From: Candidatus Sordicultor fermentans
Lineage (GTDB): Bacteria > Atribacterota > Atribacteria > Atribacterales > Caldatribacteriaceae
Length of the DNA stretch: 44,616 nucleotides
Direction: 5' to 3'
Assembly (NCBI GenBank): GCA_002385475.1
Contig: DGDO01000134.1
Span: 1 to 44,616 of the forward strand
The notes under the pieces are model-generated. The model saw only the letters and a list, made by a program, of their open reading frames with translations. It searched no databases and was not told the origin of the DNA. Below, piece after piece: positions 31,650 through 39,595 of this stretch. Positions within the stretch are counted from its first letter, which is position 1. Each line of letters starts with the position of its first letter. Both the position numbers and the translations under genes were made by a program.

Positions 31650-32672
31650 CTGAACCAGAAAAAGCCAGTCACCATAAAGGATGTGGCACGAGAAGCAGGA
31701 GTATCGGTAGCCACTGCTAGCCGGGCTCTGGCCAGATATGGATACGTAAAAGAGGAGACCAGAGAAAAGGTTTTAGCAGCAGCTAAAAAGCTTAATTACC
31801 AATATAATGTAGTAGCAAAGAACCTCAGAACCAGTAAAACTACTACCATTGGGTATCTCTTACCTGATATAACTAACCCATTCTATTCTAGAATTGTACG
31901 AGGTATTCAAGATGTGGCTTTTGAGGAAGAGTACAATGTAATTATCTGTAATAATGATAACGATATCATAAAAACTGAACGATTTGTCAAAATGCTTCTT
32001 CGCCACCGAGTGGAAGGGATTATCTATTCCACTCCTTATAACCAGGTATTAAATGATATGTGCGATACTTTTAAAAAGCAAGAAATACCGGTAATTAACT
32101 GCTATGGTTCCACCCGGCTTTGCGCCTCTGATGTAGTTACAGGAGACGCAGAAAAAGGTTGTTATCAGGCTGCTCGCCATCTTTTAGAATTAGGGCATCG
32201 GCGGATTGCCATATTGAGGGTAAAAGAAAGTGGTGTAAGTAATCGTCGTTTTGAAGGGTGCCGGAAAGCTCTGGAGGATTTTGGAGTAGAAATTGACCCC
32301 CGTTTTTTGGTGGATGCCGAAGACTTCTCTCAAGAAAGTGGTTATCTCCAGGCTAAAATTTTATTTAGCTCCCCTCAAAAACCCACCGCTCTTATTGCTT
32401 TCAGTGAGCAGTTAGCTATTGGAGTGTTAAAGGCAGCACGAGAAGATGGAATAAAAGTTCCTGAGGATTTATCTCTGGTGGGAGTGGATGACATAATTGC
32501 CGAATTATTAGAACCTCCTCTTACCAGTGTTGTTATTCCCACCTATGAAGCAGGGAGAGCGGCTGCTTCTCTTTTGTTCAGCCGGATTAAGGAAGAAAAT
32601 TCTTCTCCCCCCCGAGAAGTGGTGCTGGAAGAAAAATTAGTGGTGAGAAAATCAACCAGGGGGAGAGTGTAA
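31650..32672 (+). CDS. LacI-family transcriptional regulator
   Basis: The protein has an N-terminal LacI-type helix-turn-helix (TIKDVAREAGVSVATASRAL) and a periplasmic-binding-protein-like sensor domain (IGYLLPDITNPFYSRIVRG onward, ending with the typical dimer segment and VVRKST). The helix-turn-helix only becomes complete if translation begins upstream of the first ATG/GTG/TTG in this frame. A CTG at 31650, nine bases after GGAGGT, gives the usual N-terminus LNQKKPVTIKDVA (initiator read as Met) and 341 residues. It probably controls the sugar importer and GH4 gene downstream, besides itself. The inducer is unknown. Confidence 0.9.
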   Translation: MNQKKPVTIKDVAREAGVSVATASRALARYGYVKEETREKVLAAAKKLNYQYNVVAKNLRTSKTTTIGYLLPDITNPFYSRIVRGIQDVAFEEEYNVIICNNDNDIIKTERFVKMLLRHRVEGIIYSTPYNQVLNDMCDTFKKQEIPVINCYGSTRLCASDVVTGDAEKGCYQAARHLLELGHRRIAILRVKESGVSNRRFEGCRKALEDFGVEIDPRFLVDAEDFSQESGYLQAKILFSSPQKPTALIAFSEQLAIGVLKAAREDGIKVPEDLSLVGVDDIIAELLEPPLTSVVIPTYEAGRAAASLLFSRIKEENSSPPREVVLEEKLVVRKSTRGRV

Positions 32673-32962
32673 AGGAGGAGGTGGTAAGAAGAGAATTTGT
32701 TTACGGTTTTTCGCAAATGGACGTGTAATGAAGTGATGAAACGCAGGGATTTGTAGGAGAGCATGAAACATTAATAGTTTGCTTCGGGACAGTATTACCA
32801 CAGACTATCAATGAATTTGTTGATAGAGCAATAAAGGTATGAGAAGGCTGAAGAGAAGAAAGATTCTCGTAAGGCTTGCAGAATTACCTGAGGTAGGAGA
32901 ATTAAGGAAGATAATGAATATTGTTCTTGAGGATAGCTATTAAAAATTAAGGAGGTATTGGT
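32673..32962 (+). other. 290-base region between LacI and the sugar-binding protein gene
   Basis: This stretch has no recognisable gene. Pieces read like broken coding DNA: an open run (ETLIVCFGTVLPQTINEF) ending at about 32841, and a small frame of 34 codons (32839-32943) starting at ATG without a proper ribosome-binding site. An inverted repeat CTATCAA/TTGATAG (32805-32811, 32820-32826) could be an operator or part of a hairpin. I see no good copy of the GATAACGTTATC operator here. Confidence 0.4.
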
Positions 32963-34234
32963 ATGAAAAAGATTTTTGTGATTCTTATGTTATCGGTGTT
33001 GCTATTGGGATTAGTGGGAGTTGCCAGTGCTGCAGAGCTTTCCGGAAAAATAACAATATGGTGTTGGGACCCCAATTTTAACGTTGCTATTATGGAAGAA
33101 GCAGCAACAAGATATAATAAGATCAATCCCAACGCAGAAATCGAGATTGTTAGCATGGCAAAAGCAGATGTAGAACAAAAGTTGAATACCATTTTAGCAT
33201 CTGGTGTGAAAAAAGATCTTCCGGAAATTGTATTAATTGAAGACTATAACGCAAAGAAATATTTAGAATCATATCCCGGTGCATTTGCCGATTTGACAGA
33301 CCATTTTAATTACAGTGAATTCGCTTCCTATAAACTTGACTTTATGACCGTAAACGACAGAGTATATGGCGTCCCGTTTGATTCTGGTGTAGCCGGATGG
33401 TTTTACAGAAGAGACTATTTTGAAGAGGCGGGAATCGATGTCAGTGAATTGGGTAACATTACCATGGATGAATATATAGAATTGGGTAAAGTGTTTAAAG
33501 AAAAAACTGGAAAGTATATGCAAGCAGGAGATCCATATGATGGGGGTTTGATGAGAACATTGCTCCAATCGGCAGGAACATGGTATTTTGATGAAAAGGG
33601 AGAGCCAAATATCGTAAACAATCCCGCTCTGAAAGAAGCTGTTAGGATTTACAAGGAAATTAACGATTCTGGAATTTCAAAAGAGACGTCGGGATGGAAT
33701 GAATGGGTAGCAGCCTTTAATGGAGGCGAAGTTGCTTCGGTTATTACAGGAGTATGGATTATTGGTTCAATAAAGGCAGAAGAAAGCCAAAGCGGGAAAT
33801 GGGGAGTTCTTCCGATTCCAAGACCTGATGTACCGGGATCAGTAAACGCTTCTAACCTGGGTGGATCAAGCTGGTACGTATTGGAAAATTCAGAAAATAA
33901 AGACTTAGCAATTGACTTCTTGAACCAAATTTATGCTAAAGATGTTGATTTTTACCAGAAAATATTAATTGATAGAGGAGCTGTCGGAACCTGGCTTCCA
34001 GCTCAAAAAGGCGAAGCATATTCGGCTGGAGATCCATTTTTCGGGAATCAAAAAATATACGTGGACTTTGCAAAATGGATAGAGATGATTCCCCCAGTTG
34101 ACTACGGCTTATATACCTATGAAGCAGACGCTGCAATTATGGGAGTAATGCCCGATGTCTATAGTGGTAAGATATCAATTGAAGAGGCACTAAAACAAGC
34201 TGAAGACCAGCTTAGAAACGTTATAGGAGGTTAA
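32963..34234 (+). CDS. Sugar ABC transporter substrate-binding protein (family 1)
   Basis: This 423-residue exported protein of the SBP_bac_1 type has a signal peptide ending near VASA (residue 23). The mature start LSGKITIWCWDPNFN, VPFDSGVAGWFYRRDYFEEAG and GGSSWYVLENSENKDLAIDF are typical of binding proteins for di- and oligosaccharides. ATG follows AAGGAGG. Arginine codons are almost all AGA/AGG, unlike the LacI and GH4 neighbours. A terminator follows, which would favour expression of the binding protein over the permeases. No ATPase gene is in the cluster, so a shared MsmK-like ATPase elsewhere must power it. Confidence 0.92.
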   Translation: MKKIFVILMLSVLLLGLVGVASAAELSGKITIWCWDPNFNVAIMEEAATRYNKINPNAEIEIVSMAKADVEQKLNTILASGVKKDLPEIVLIEDYNAKKYLESYPGAFADLTDHFNYSEFASYKLDFMTVNDRVYGVPFDSGVAGWFYRRDYFEEAGIDVSELGNITMDEYIELGKVFKEKTGKYMQAGDPYDGGLMRTLLQSAGTWYFDEKGEPNIVNNPALKEAVRIYKEINDSGISKETSGWNEWVAAFNGGEVASVITGVWIIGSIKAEESQSGKWGVLPIPRPDVPGSVNASNLGGSSWYVLENSENKDLAIDFLNQIYAKDVDFYQKILIDRGAVGTWLPAQKGEAYSAGDPFFGNQKIYVDFAKWIEMIPPVDYGLYTYEADAAIMGVMPDVYSGKISIEEALKQAEDQLRNVIGG

Positions 34235-34263
34235 AAAGGGAGGCCCGTAGGGCCTTCCTTTTT
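34233..34263 (+). terminator. Intrinsic terminator after the sugar-binding protein gene
   Basis: A 14-base-pair stem (arms 34233-34246 and 34250-34263, AGGCCC/GGGCCT core, one G-T pair) has a three-base loop and ends in a run of T. It lies between the binding-protein gene and the permease genes. Confidence 0.9.
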
Positions 34264-34327
34264 ACTAAGTGAGTTGCTATACCTCAAGACGATCAAGTTT
34301 TCGACACATTAGAAAGGAGGTATTTTT

Positions 34328-34384
34328 ATGTTTCACAGCATTATTATTTCCATATCTTCCCCTATGAAGCTCTTTATAAAATAG
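34328..34384 (+). CDS. Possible 18-residue leader peptide before the permease genes
   Basis: An ATG preceded by a very good ribosome-binding site (GAAAGGAGG) opens a frame of 18 codons, MFHSIIISISSPMKLFIK, ending in TAG 17 bases before the first permease ATG. It is too short to be placed in a family. It could be a translated leader, a small membrane peptide or a remnant of a larger gene. Coupling to the permease gene is possible, because GGAGGG of the next gene follows directly. Confidence 0.4.
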   Translation: MFHSIIISISSPMKLFIK

Positions 34385-34401
34385 TCATGAGGAGGGCCTA
34401 A

Positions 34402-35304
34402 ATGGTGGCAAAGGGTTTTGAAAAAATTCAGGATAAATGGGGATGGATTTTTATCAGTTTTGCGACGATTTTTTTAGCATTGTTCATTTTTTATCCTTTA
34501 GTATATTCTTTATATCTATCAACATTTTCCACCAAAGGTATAATAAAAAACTTTGTGGGTTTGGGAAATTACAAAAGGCTATTACAGGACAACTATTTTA
34601 TTTTGTCTATAAAAAACATCTTTGTGATTTTAGTTATCCAGGTACCAATAATGCTATTTTTAGCGCTTATCTTTGCATTCCTTCTTAATGATCCAAAATT
34701 AAAATTAAAAGGTGTTTATAGGACTGCGCTTTTCTTGCCTGCTGTGACCTCTCTGGTTGCATATAGTGTAGTGTTTAAAATGATGTTCTCCACAGAGGGT
34801 TTAGTTAATAACATTTTGATAAATTTGCATATAATTAAAGAGCCCATTAGATGGTTACTGGACCCTTTCTGGTCAAAAGTAACATTAATTATAGCCATGA
34901 CCTGGCGTTGGACCGGGTATAATATGATGTTGTACCTGGCAGGGCTTCAAAACATTTCTCAGGAAGTTTATGAAGCAGCAGAAATAGATGGAGCTGGCAA
35001 AACTGCTCAATTTTTCAGGATTACTATTCCTTTGTTAAGGCCTATTATTTTGTTTACCACTATTCTGTCAACAATTGGAACGCTGCAATTATTTGATGAA
35101 CCAATGATGCTGGCAGCAGGTGTTACTACAGGTTCTAGCGTTGGTCCGGGAAATTCACTGTTAACTCCATCAGTTTATATCTACAATGTAAGTTTTAAAT
35201 ATGTTCCTAATTTTGGCTATGCCTCGGCAATCTCCTATATGATTGTAATCATCGCTGTTATTTTGTCAATTATTCAATTTAGAGTGGCAGGCGAAGAAAG
35301 ATGA
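34402..35304 (+). CDS. Sugar ABC transporter permease (LacF/MalF type)
   Basis: The 300-residue inner-membrane protein has six predicted spans and the cytoplasmic EAA loop EAAEIDGAGKTAQFFRITIPLL that contacts the ATPase. Its length and shape fit family-1 sugar importers. ATG follows GGAGGGCC. The stop overlaps the next permease start (ATGA). Arginine codons are mostly AGA/AGG, as in the binding-protein gene. Confidence 0.92.
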   Translation: MVAKGFEKIQDKWGWIFISFATIFLALFIFYPLVYSLYLSTFSTKGIIKNFVGLGNYKRLLQDNYFILSIKNIFVILVIQVPIMLFLALIFAFLLNDPKLKLKGVYRTALFLPAVTSLVAYSVVFKMMFSTEGLVNNILINLHIIKEPIRWLLDPFWSKVTLIIAMTWRWTGYNMMLYLAGLQNISQEVYEAAEIDGAGKTAQFFRITIPLLRPIILFTTILSTIGTLQLFDEPMMLAAGVTTGSSVGPGNSLLTPSVYIYNVSFKYVPNFGYASAISYMIVIIAVILSIIQFRVAGEER

Positions 35305-36113
35305 ACAGAAAATTGACATATGCGTTTATATATGTATTTCTAACAATTTCTGCTTTTGTCTCTGTTTTTCCCTTTTACTGGATGATTGTGGGTAGTACAA
35401 ATAAATCAGTTGATGTTAACAAAGGAAAATTAACGTTTGGAAATCAATTCCTCGAAAATTTTTATAAATTATCTGAAAATTTTGACCTGGGGCAAGTTAT
35501 ATGGAATTCTATACAAGTTTCACTATGTGTCGTTGTTTTCTCATTAATTGTTTCATCAATGGCAGGTTATGGTTTTGAAATGTTCAAATCAAGAGGTCGT
35601 GATTTTACTTATGCAACTGTGTTATTGACAATGATGATTCCTTTCGCAGCTTTAATGGTTCCAGTGTTTAGATTGATGACTTTTCTAAACTTAATTGATT
35701 CACTCTGGGGAGTAATTTTGCCAATGATTCCCTCTGTATTTCTAATCTTTTTTTTCAGACAAAACTTTCAACAATATCCGAAAGAAATTATTATGGCTGC
35801 TCGAGTCGATGGAGCAAGTGAGCCGAGGATTTTCTTTTCTATTATCATGCCATCGATGAAAGCTACCTATGCAGCAGCAGCAATCTATGCTTTTCTCACC
35901 AGTTGGAATGCATATTTGCAACCCTTGGTAATTATCCAGAGCCAAAAAAATCGAACCATGGCACTGTTTATTGCTAACTTAGCATCAGGGTATCAGCCAG
36001 ATTTTGGATTAGTTATGATGGCTGTCGTTATAGCCACATTGCCTACTCTTATTCTGTTTTTTGCCCTGCAAAGATATTTCGTTCAGGGTGTATTGGGTTC
36101 AGTAAAGCAATAA
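35301..36113 (+). CDS. Sugar ABC transporter permease (LacG/MalG type)
   Basis: The 270-residue second permease has an N-terminal span (FIYVFLTISAFVSVFPFYWM), the EAA loop (AARVDGASEPRIFFSIIMP) and a conserved tail ending in FVQGVLGSVKQ, typical of MalG-type proteins. It forms the membrane channel with the upstream permease. It starts at ATG overlapping that gene's stop. No ATPase gene follows; a fold-back element and then the GH4 gene come next. Confidence 0.92.
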   Translation: MNRKLTYAFIYVFLTISAFVSVFPFYWMIVGSTNKSVDVNKGKLTFGNQFLENFYKLSENFDLGQVIWNSIQVSLCVVVFSLIVSSMAGYGFEMFKSRGRDFTYATVLLTMMIPFAALMVPVFRLMTFLNLIDSLWGVILPMIPSVFLIFFFRQNFQQYPKEIIMAARVDGASEPRIFFSIIMPSMKATYAAAAIYAFLTSWNAYLQPLVIIQSQKNRTMALFIANLASGYQPDFGLVMMAVVIATLPTLILFFALQRYFVQGVLGSVKQ

Positions 36114-36128
36114 ACATTATAGCTTTCC

Positions 36129-36235
36129 GTGGAAGCATTTTATAAACGGGCTTGGAATGAGAGGAAGAAAGCAGACAACCAGAAGAAAACTTTTGTCCTT
36201 GTCTCAGAATCCAATAAACATGATAATGCTTCCAC
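36129..36235. repeat. Long imperfect fold-back element between permease and GH4 genes
   Basis: The ends GTGGAAGCATT (36129-36139) and AATGCTTCCAC (36225-36235) are perfect inverted copies of 11 bases. Inward the two halves stay similar when one is reverse-complemented (TTGGAATGAGAGGAAG against TTGGATTCTGAGACAAGG), so the whole 107 bases can fold into one long imperfect hairpin. It may be a MITE-like element or an mRNA-stabilising hairpin. No coding frame is seen inside. Confidence 0.6.
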
Positions 36236-36338
36236 CTACTGACAGGCACAGGATTTTTAAAAGACACAAAAACAGAAGTTAACTTAATAACCCTTACAAA
36301 ACATATGGATGGACGACCAAAAACAGGAGGTAATAAGT

Positions 36339-37646
36339 GTGAAGATAACTTTTATTGGTGCTGGGAGTCTTGTTTTCACCCAGAGGTTACTTGCTGACTT
36401 GGTTCGTCTACCTTTCCCCCGGGAGGAGATAGAAGTGGGGTTAGTAGATATAGACGAAAAAAGATTAAGTTACATTAATAGAATTGCTCAAAGGATTTTT
36501 TCTGAGAATGGAATAAACGTTGATAAGATAATTTCCTCTACTGACCGCAGGAAAGTTCTCCCCAGATCAGATTATGTTTTTATCTCTATCTTGGTGGGAG
36601 GAGTTGAAGTCATTCGCCAGGATATAGAAATCCCCTTAAAATATGGAGTAGACCAGTGTATCGGGGATACTATAGGTCCGGGGGGAATATTTCGAGCGAT
36701 GAGAACTGTACCAGTTATTCTCGATATCACTGAGGATATTGAGGAGCTCTGCCCTGAAGCCGTGGTTTTGAACTACACTAACCCTATGTCGATAATTTGT
36801 TGGGCAGTTAAAGAGCTTTATTCCCTAAAGTTTTATGGACTTTGCCATAGTGTTCAAAATACTGCTCGTGAGCTATCTACTTATCTTGGTATACCGAGAA
36901 AAGAGATATATTACTGGGTAGCGGGAATTAATCATCAGGCCTGGTTTTTGGAATTAAGTAGAAATGGAGAAGACCTTTATCCCCTTTTAGCTGAAAAGGC
37001 GCAGGATCCAGAAATAGTTAAAAAAGATACTACCAGAATGGAGATGTTCAAGCACCTACGGTATTATGTTACCGAATCCAGCGGCCACAATTCCGAGTAT
37101 AATCCCTGGTTCAGAAAAAGAAAGGATCTTTTAGAAAAATACACCCCGGGAGGGGGATGGAACGGAGAAACAGGCTTTATTTTGAAGCTCTATGGAGGTG
37201 ACCGAGAAAAGTATGAAGAAGAACTGGAGAAAATTGCCAGTGGTAAAGAGCCTATAAAATATGAAGAAAGTGAAGAATATGGAATGAAAATAATATATGC
37301 ACTGGAGAATGGAGAAGTTTTCCGGGCTAACATTAACTTACCCAATGGTGGCCTTATAACTAATTTACCTCCTCAGTGTATTGTGGAAGTTCCCTGTTTT
37401 GTAGAAAAGGGAGGAATAAGACCTGCCCTAGTAGGAGAATTGCCCATGCAGCTAGCGGCCTTAAACCAGATGGTGGTTCAAAGCCAGGAGATGGCAGTTA
37501 AAGGGATTTTAGAGGAAGATAGAGACATGATTTACTATTCTCTTTATTATGACCCTTTAACTGCTGCTGTCCTTTCCCTAGAGGAAATCAAACGCATGGC
37601 TGACGAGATGTTTGAAGCAGAAAGAGAGTACTTGCCAGATTGGTAA
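36339..37646 (+). CDS. GH4 family glycosidase (alpha-galactosidase/alpha-glucosidase/glucuronidase type)
   Basis: GH4 enzymes need NAD+ and Mn2+ and cleave by oxidation at C3 followed by elimination. The 435-residue protein has the Rossmann start KITFIGAGSLVFTQ, IGDTIGPGGIFRA (about 108-120), LNYTNPM (144-150), the metal-binding Cys-His in GLCHSVQ (Cys169, His170) and GINHQAW (His199). CHSVQ is found in MelA-type alpha-galactosidases and in alpha-glucuronidases, so the substrate is undecided. I start at the GTG at 36339, nine bases after AGGAGG; the ATG at 36309 lacks such a site. It lies downstream of the sugar importer and may act on its cargo. Confidence 0.92.
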   Translation: MKITFIGAGSLVFTQRLLADLVRLPFPREEIEVGLVDIDEKRLSYINRIAQRIFSENGINVDKIISSTDRRKVLPRSDYVFISILVGGVEVIRQDIEIPLKYGVDQCIGDTIGPGGIFRAMRTVPVILDITEDIEELCPEAVVLNYTNPMSIICWAVKELYSLKFYGLCHSVQNTARELSTYLGIPRKEIYYWVAGINHQAWFLELSRNGEDLYPLLAEKAQDPEIVKKDTTRMEMFKHLRYYVTESSGHNSEYNPWFRKRKDLLEKYTPGGGWNGETGFILKLYGGDREKYEEELEKIASGKEPIKYEESEEYGMKIIYALENGEVFRANINLPNGGLITNLPPQCIVEVPCFVEKGGIRPALVGELPMQLAALNQMVVQSQEMAVKGILEEDRDMIYYSLYYDPLTAAVLSLEEIKRMADEMFEAEREYLPDW

Positions 37647-37673
37647 GAAAATTTTCTGGAGAAAATGAGTGGG

Positions 37674-37713
37674 TTTAATTAGTAAAAGCAAATTAGGTAA
37701 ACAACTAATTAAA
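37674..37713. repeat. Inverted repeat next to the Shine-Dalgarno sequence of the dead binding-protein gene
   Basis: TTTAATTAGT (37674-37683) and ACTAATTAAA (37704-37713) are perfect inverted copies of ten bases with a 20-base loop. The right arm touches the AAAGGAGG site of the pseudogene at 37726. It could be an operator or an RNA hairpin affecting translation of the former gene. Confidence 0.45.
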
Positions 37714-37725
37714 GGAGGTTTAACT

Positions 37726-37915
37726 ATGAAAAGGAAATTCATCTTGATAGGGTTGGGTTGGTATATTGATGTTGGGAATTATGTCTGGGGGAGTAGTGCT
37801 GGCAGCTGAATATCAATTTACTTTTTTAACCCATGCTGGAGAGGAAAATTCTTTTTGGGCAGCTGTCTATCGAGGAGCTCAAGATGCAGCTAACCCAACT
37901 TGTGCTATAAATGCC
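37726..37915 (+). pseudogene. Truncated, frameshifted sugar ABC transporter binding protein (Peripla_BP_4 type)
   Basis: An ATG with a strong AAAGGAGG site begins MKRKFILIGL, then the frame is lost. Removing one G from the run at 37755-37757 restores a proper signal peptide (VGILMLGIMSGGVVLAA) followed by EYQFTFLTHAGEENSFWAAV and YRGAQDAAN, the start of a ribose/rhizopine-type binding protein. The similarity stops at about 37900 and the frame ends at 37915. About 250 residues are missing; the IS21 remnant begins nearby, so an insertion with later deletion probably removed the rest along with any transporter genes. Confidence 0.8.
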
Positions 37916-38049
37916 AGAAATTAGTCTTATAGAGGCTTTCCTTTTTAAGGAATTCCATTTTTGGGTGTGTTTGGCAATATGAATTTGCAGCATTCCGGAA
38001 GTTAATTTTTGCAGCACCTTCAATTCCAGAATTAACAGTTCATAGTAGA

Positions 38050-38265
38050 ATGAGGCAAAGGGCAACCTGGTCCAGAAAAGACCAGTAAATGACTGTGGTG
38101 AATTAAACGGTCAATGATGGCGGCTGTCTTCTCTCATCATAAAATATTTCATTCCACTTGCTGAATTCCAGATTGGTAGTAAAGATGACACTGCGTCTTT
38201 CATAGCATGCAGATATTACCTGAAAAAGCCGCAAGTTGGGCTGGGAGAAAAGCTGAAGCGATAAA
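38050..38265 (-). pseudogene. istB: istB fragment (IS21-family helper ATPase)
   Basis: Read on the minus strand, one frame gives NLRLFQVISACYERRSVIFT and TNLEFSKWNEIFYDE, and after a frameshift near 38120 TAAIIDRLIHHSHLLVF. This is the C-terminal third of IstB, the AAA+ transposition helper of IS21 elements, with the sensor segment (TTNLEFS) and the DRLIHHSH block. The Walker motifs, istA and the element ends are missing. It is a dead remnant. The DNA between it and the truncated binding-protein gene (about 37916-38050) is probably the element's 3' end, although I could not identify a terminal repeat. Confidence 0.8.
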
Positions 38266-38472
38266 AGGCTTTCCATTTTTGCAGAAAAAAAGATTTGACC
38301 CTTTATTTCAAAGTTCTTTTCTATCTCTATCTCTATCTCTCCTATAAAAGACTTGAAAGTTTAATAAAAGTGGATATTAAAGAAGACATAAACGGGAGAA
38401 AAATAGTCCCTTTTGGAGTATAATAAGCTAAAGATGAAAGGATAAACGATTTTTAGTGGAGAGTGGAGGACG
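38266..38472 (+). other. Gap before the envelope cluster with short tandem repeat and possible -10 box
   Basis: CTATCT is repeated three times in tandem at 38321-38338. A TATAAT box at 38419-38424 lies about 50 bases before the next gene's ATG, but there is no clear -35 box. Nothing else is seen. Confidence 0.4.
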
Positions 38473-39582
38473 ATGAAAAAAATAGTTTTACCTTTTGCTG
38501 TTTGTTTCTTGCTTTCGATTTTATTGACTTCGGTAGGGGCTCAAGAAGAAGTAGTTTCCCCCTTAGTGAGAGATCTAGAGAGTATGGAAAGAATTCTTTA
38601 TGGTCTACCGCAACCTGGGAGCGTTTTGAGTAGAGTAGAAAAAATAGAGAGAGATTTAATTGGCGACACTCTTTCTGGAACTCTTATGGATAGAGTAAAT
38701 ACCCTTAAAACTTTCATTTTAACTGGAACAGATGCTGAACCCTCTTTGGATTTTAAGATTAGAGCTATTCGTTTAACTCTCCGTTCTGAACCGGCAAAGA
38801 GTGGAATTCTTATCGCTGAGTTAGAAGAACTGGAAGATTTGATTTTTGGAGTAGTAAGTGATGACCCTATAGGAGTTCGAGTAGATCGCTTATATAAAAC
38901 TTGTGTAGATTCCTCTAAAGTTAAATCCTTTACTGTTCAGGTTCCGGAAGGAACTCTGGTTAAAATTTATATTCAAAGGGAACTCAACTCAGAGAGAAAT
39001 AACGAGGGGGATCCAGTTCCTTTCGTAGTGGCAGAGGATGTAAGTATAGGTGGAGTTTTGGTATTATCTAAAGGAACAGAAGGCGAAGGAAGATTGACTA
39101 AAGTCAAGCGTAAGGGGGGATTTGGTAAAGGGGGACGTTTAGAAATAGATTTCGGGACCGTAAGAGCTAGTGATGGGACTCCCATTCCCGTAGGTTTAGG
39201 AGAAAAATCAATCAAAGAGAATAAAGCAGTGGGTTATGCGGTGATAACCAGCATTGCTGGTCTCGCCTTACTTGGGCCCATAGGGGCAGTGGCTGGGTTC
39301 TTTATACAAGGTGAAGCAGCTAAAGTAGAAAGAGGTGCAGAGCTATTTTTGGAGATATTGGAGACCAAAGAGGTTGCTGGGCCTCTAATAGGAGAAACAG
39401 CACTACCAACAGAAAGCTTAGAGCCAGAATACGAGAGAACTTGGGAGGAAGAAACTCTTCAAGGAAAAATATGGGACGAAGAAGCTCCTCAAGAAGAAAT
39501 AGAAGAAATCCGAGAGGAAGAGTTTATAACTCAGGAAGAACCTGAGGTAGAGGTAGAGATAAAACCTTACGAGGAATGGTAA
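38473..39582 (+). CDS. Exported protein of unknown function with N-terminal repeats
   Basis: I do not recognise a named family for this 369-residue protein. A signal peptide ends near residue 23. Residues about 36-140 contain three or four diverged repeats of the form LE-x-hydrophobic-(Y/F)G ... G-x-x-(R)V-x-x-(L/I)E (for example ERILYGLPQPGSVLSRVEKI and DLIFGVVSDDPIGVRVDRL). Residues about 153-240 form a beta-rich domain (EGDPVPF, DGTPIPV). A glycine/alanine-rich hydrophobic segment (about 252-280) follows, and the last 70 residues are strongly acidic (Glu-rich). It opens a cluster with another exported protein and an LptD-like protein, so an envelope role is likely. Confidence 0.75.
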   Translation: MKKIVLPFAVCFLLSILLTSVGAQEEVVSPLVRDLESMERILYGLPQPGSVLSRVEKIERDLIGDTLSGTLMDRVNTLKTFILTGTDAEPSLDFKIRAIRLTLRSEPAKSGILIAELEELEDLIFGVVSDDPIGVRVDRLYKTCVDSSKVKSFTVQVPEGTLVKIYIQRELNSERNNEGDPVPFVVAEDVSIGGVLVLSKGTEGEGRLTKVKRKGGFGKGGRLEIDFGTVRASDGTPIPVGLGEKSIKENKAVGYAVITSIAGLALLGPIGAVAGFFIQGEAAKVERGAELFLEILETKEVAGPLIGETALPTESLEPEYERTWEEETLQGKIWDEEAPQEEIEEIREEEFITQEEPEVEVEIKPYEEW

Positions 39583-39595
39583 CAAGGAGGTTAAA

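Noticed and set aside
37826..38065. 79-codon minus-strand frame between the two pseudogenes
   Set aside because: It crosses the junction of the broken binding-protein gene and the IS21 remnant, has no ribosome-binding site and no coherent similarity.
38321..38338. CTATCT triplication as a CRISPR or phase-variation tract
   Set aside because: Only three short units lie outside any gene, with no spacers; no CRISPR array or cas gene is seen anywhere in the window.
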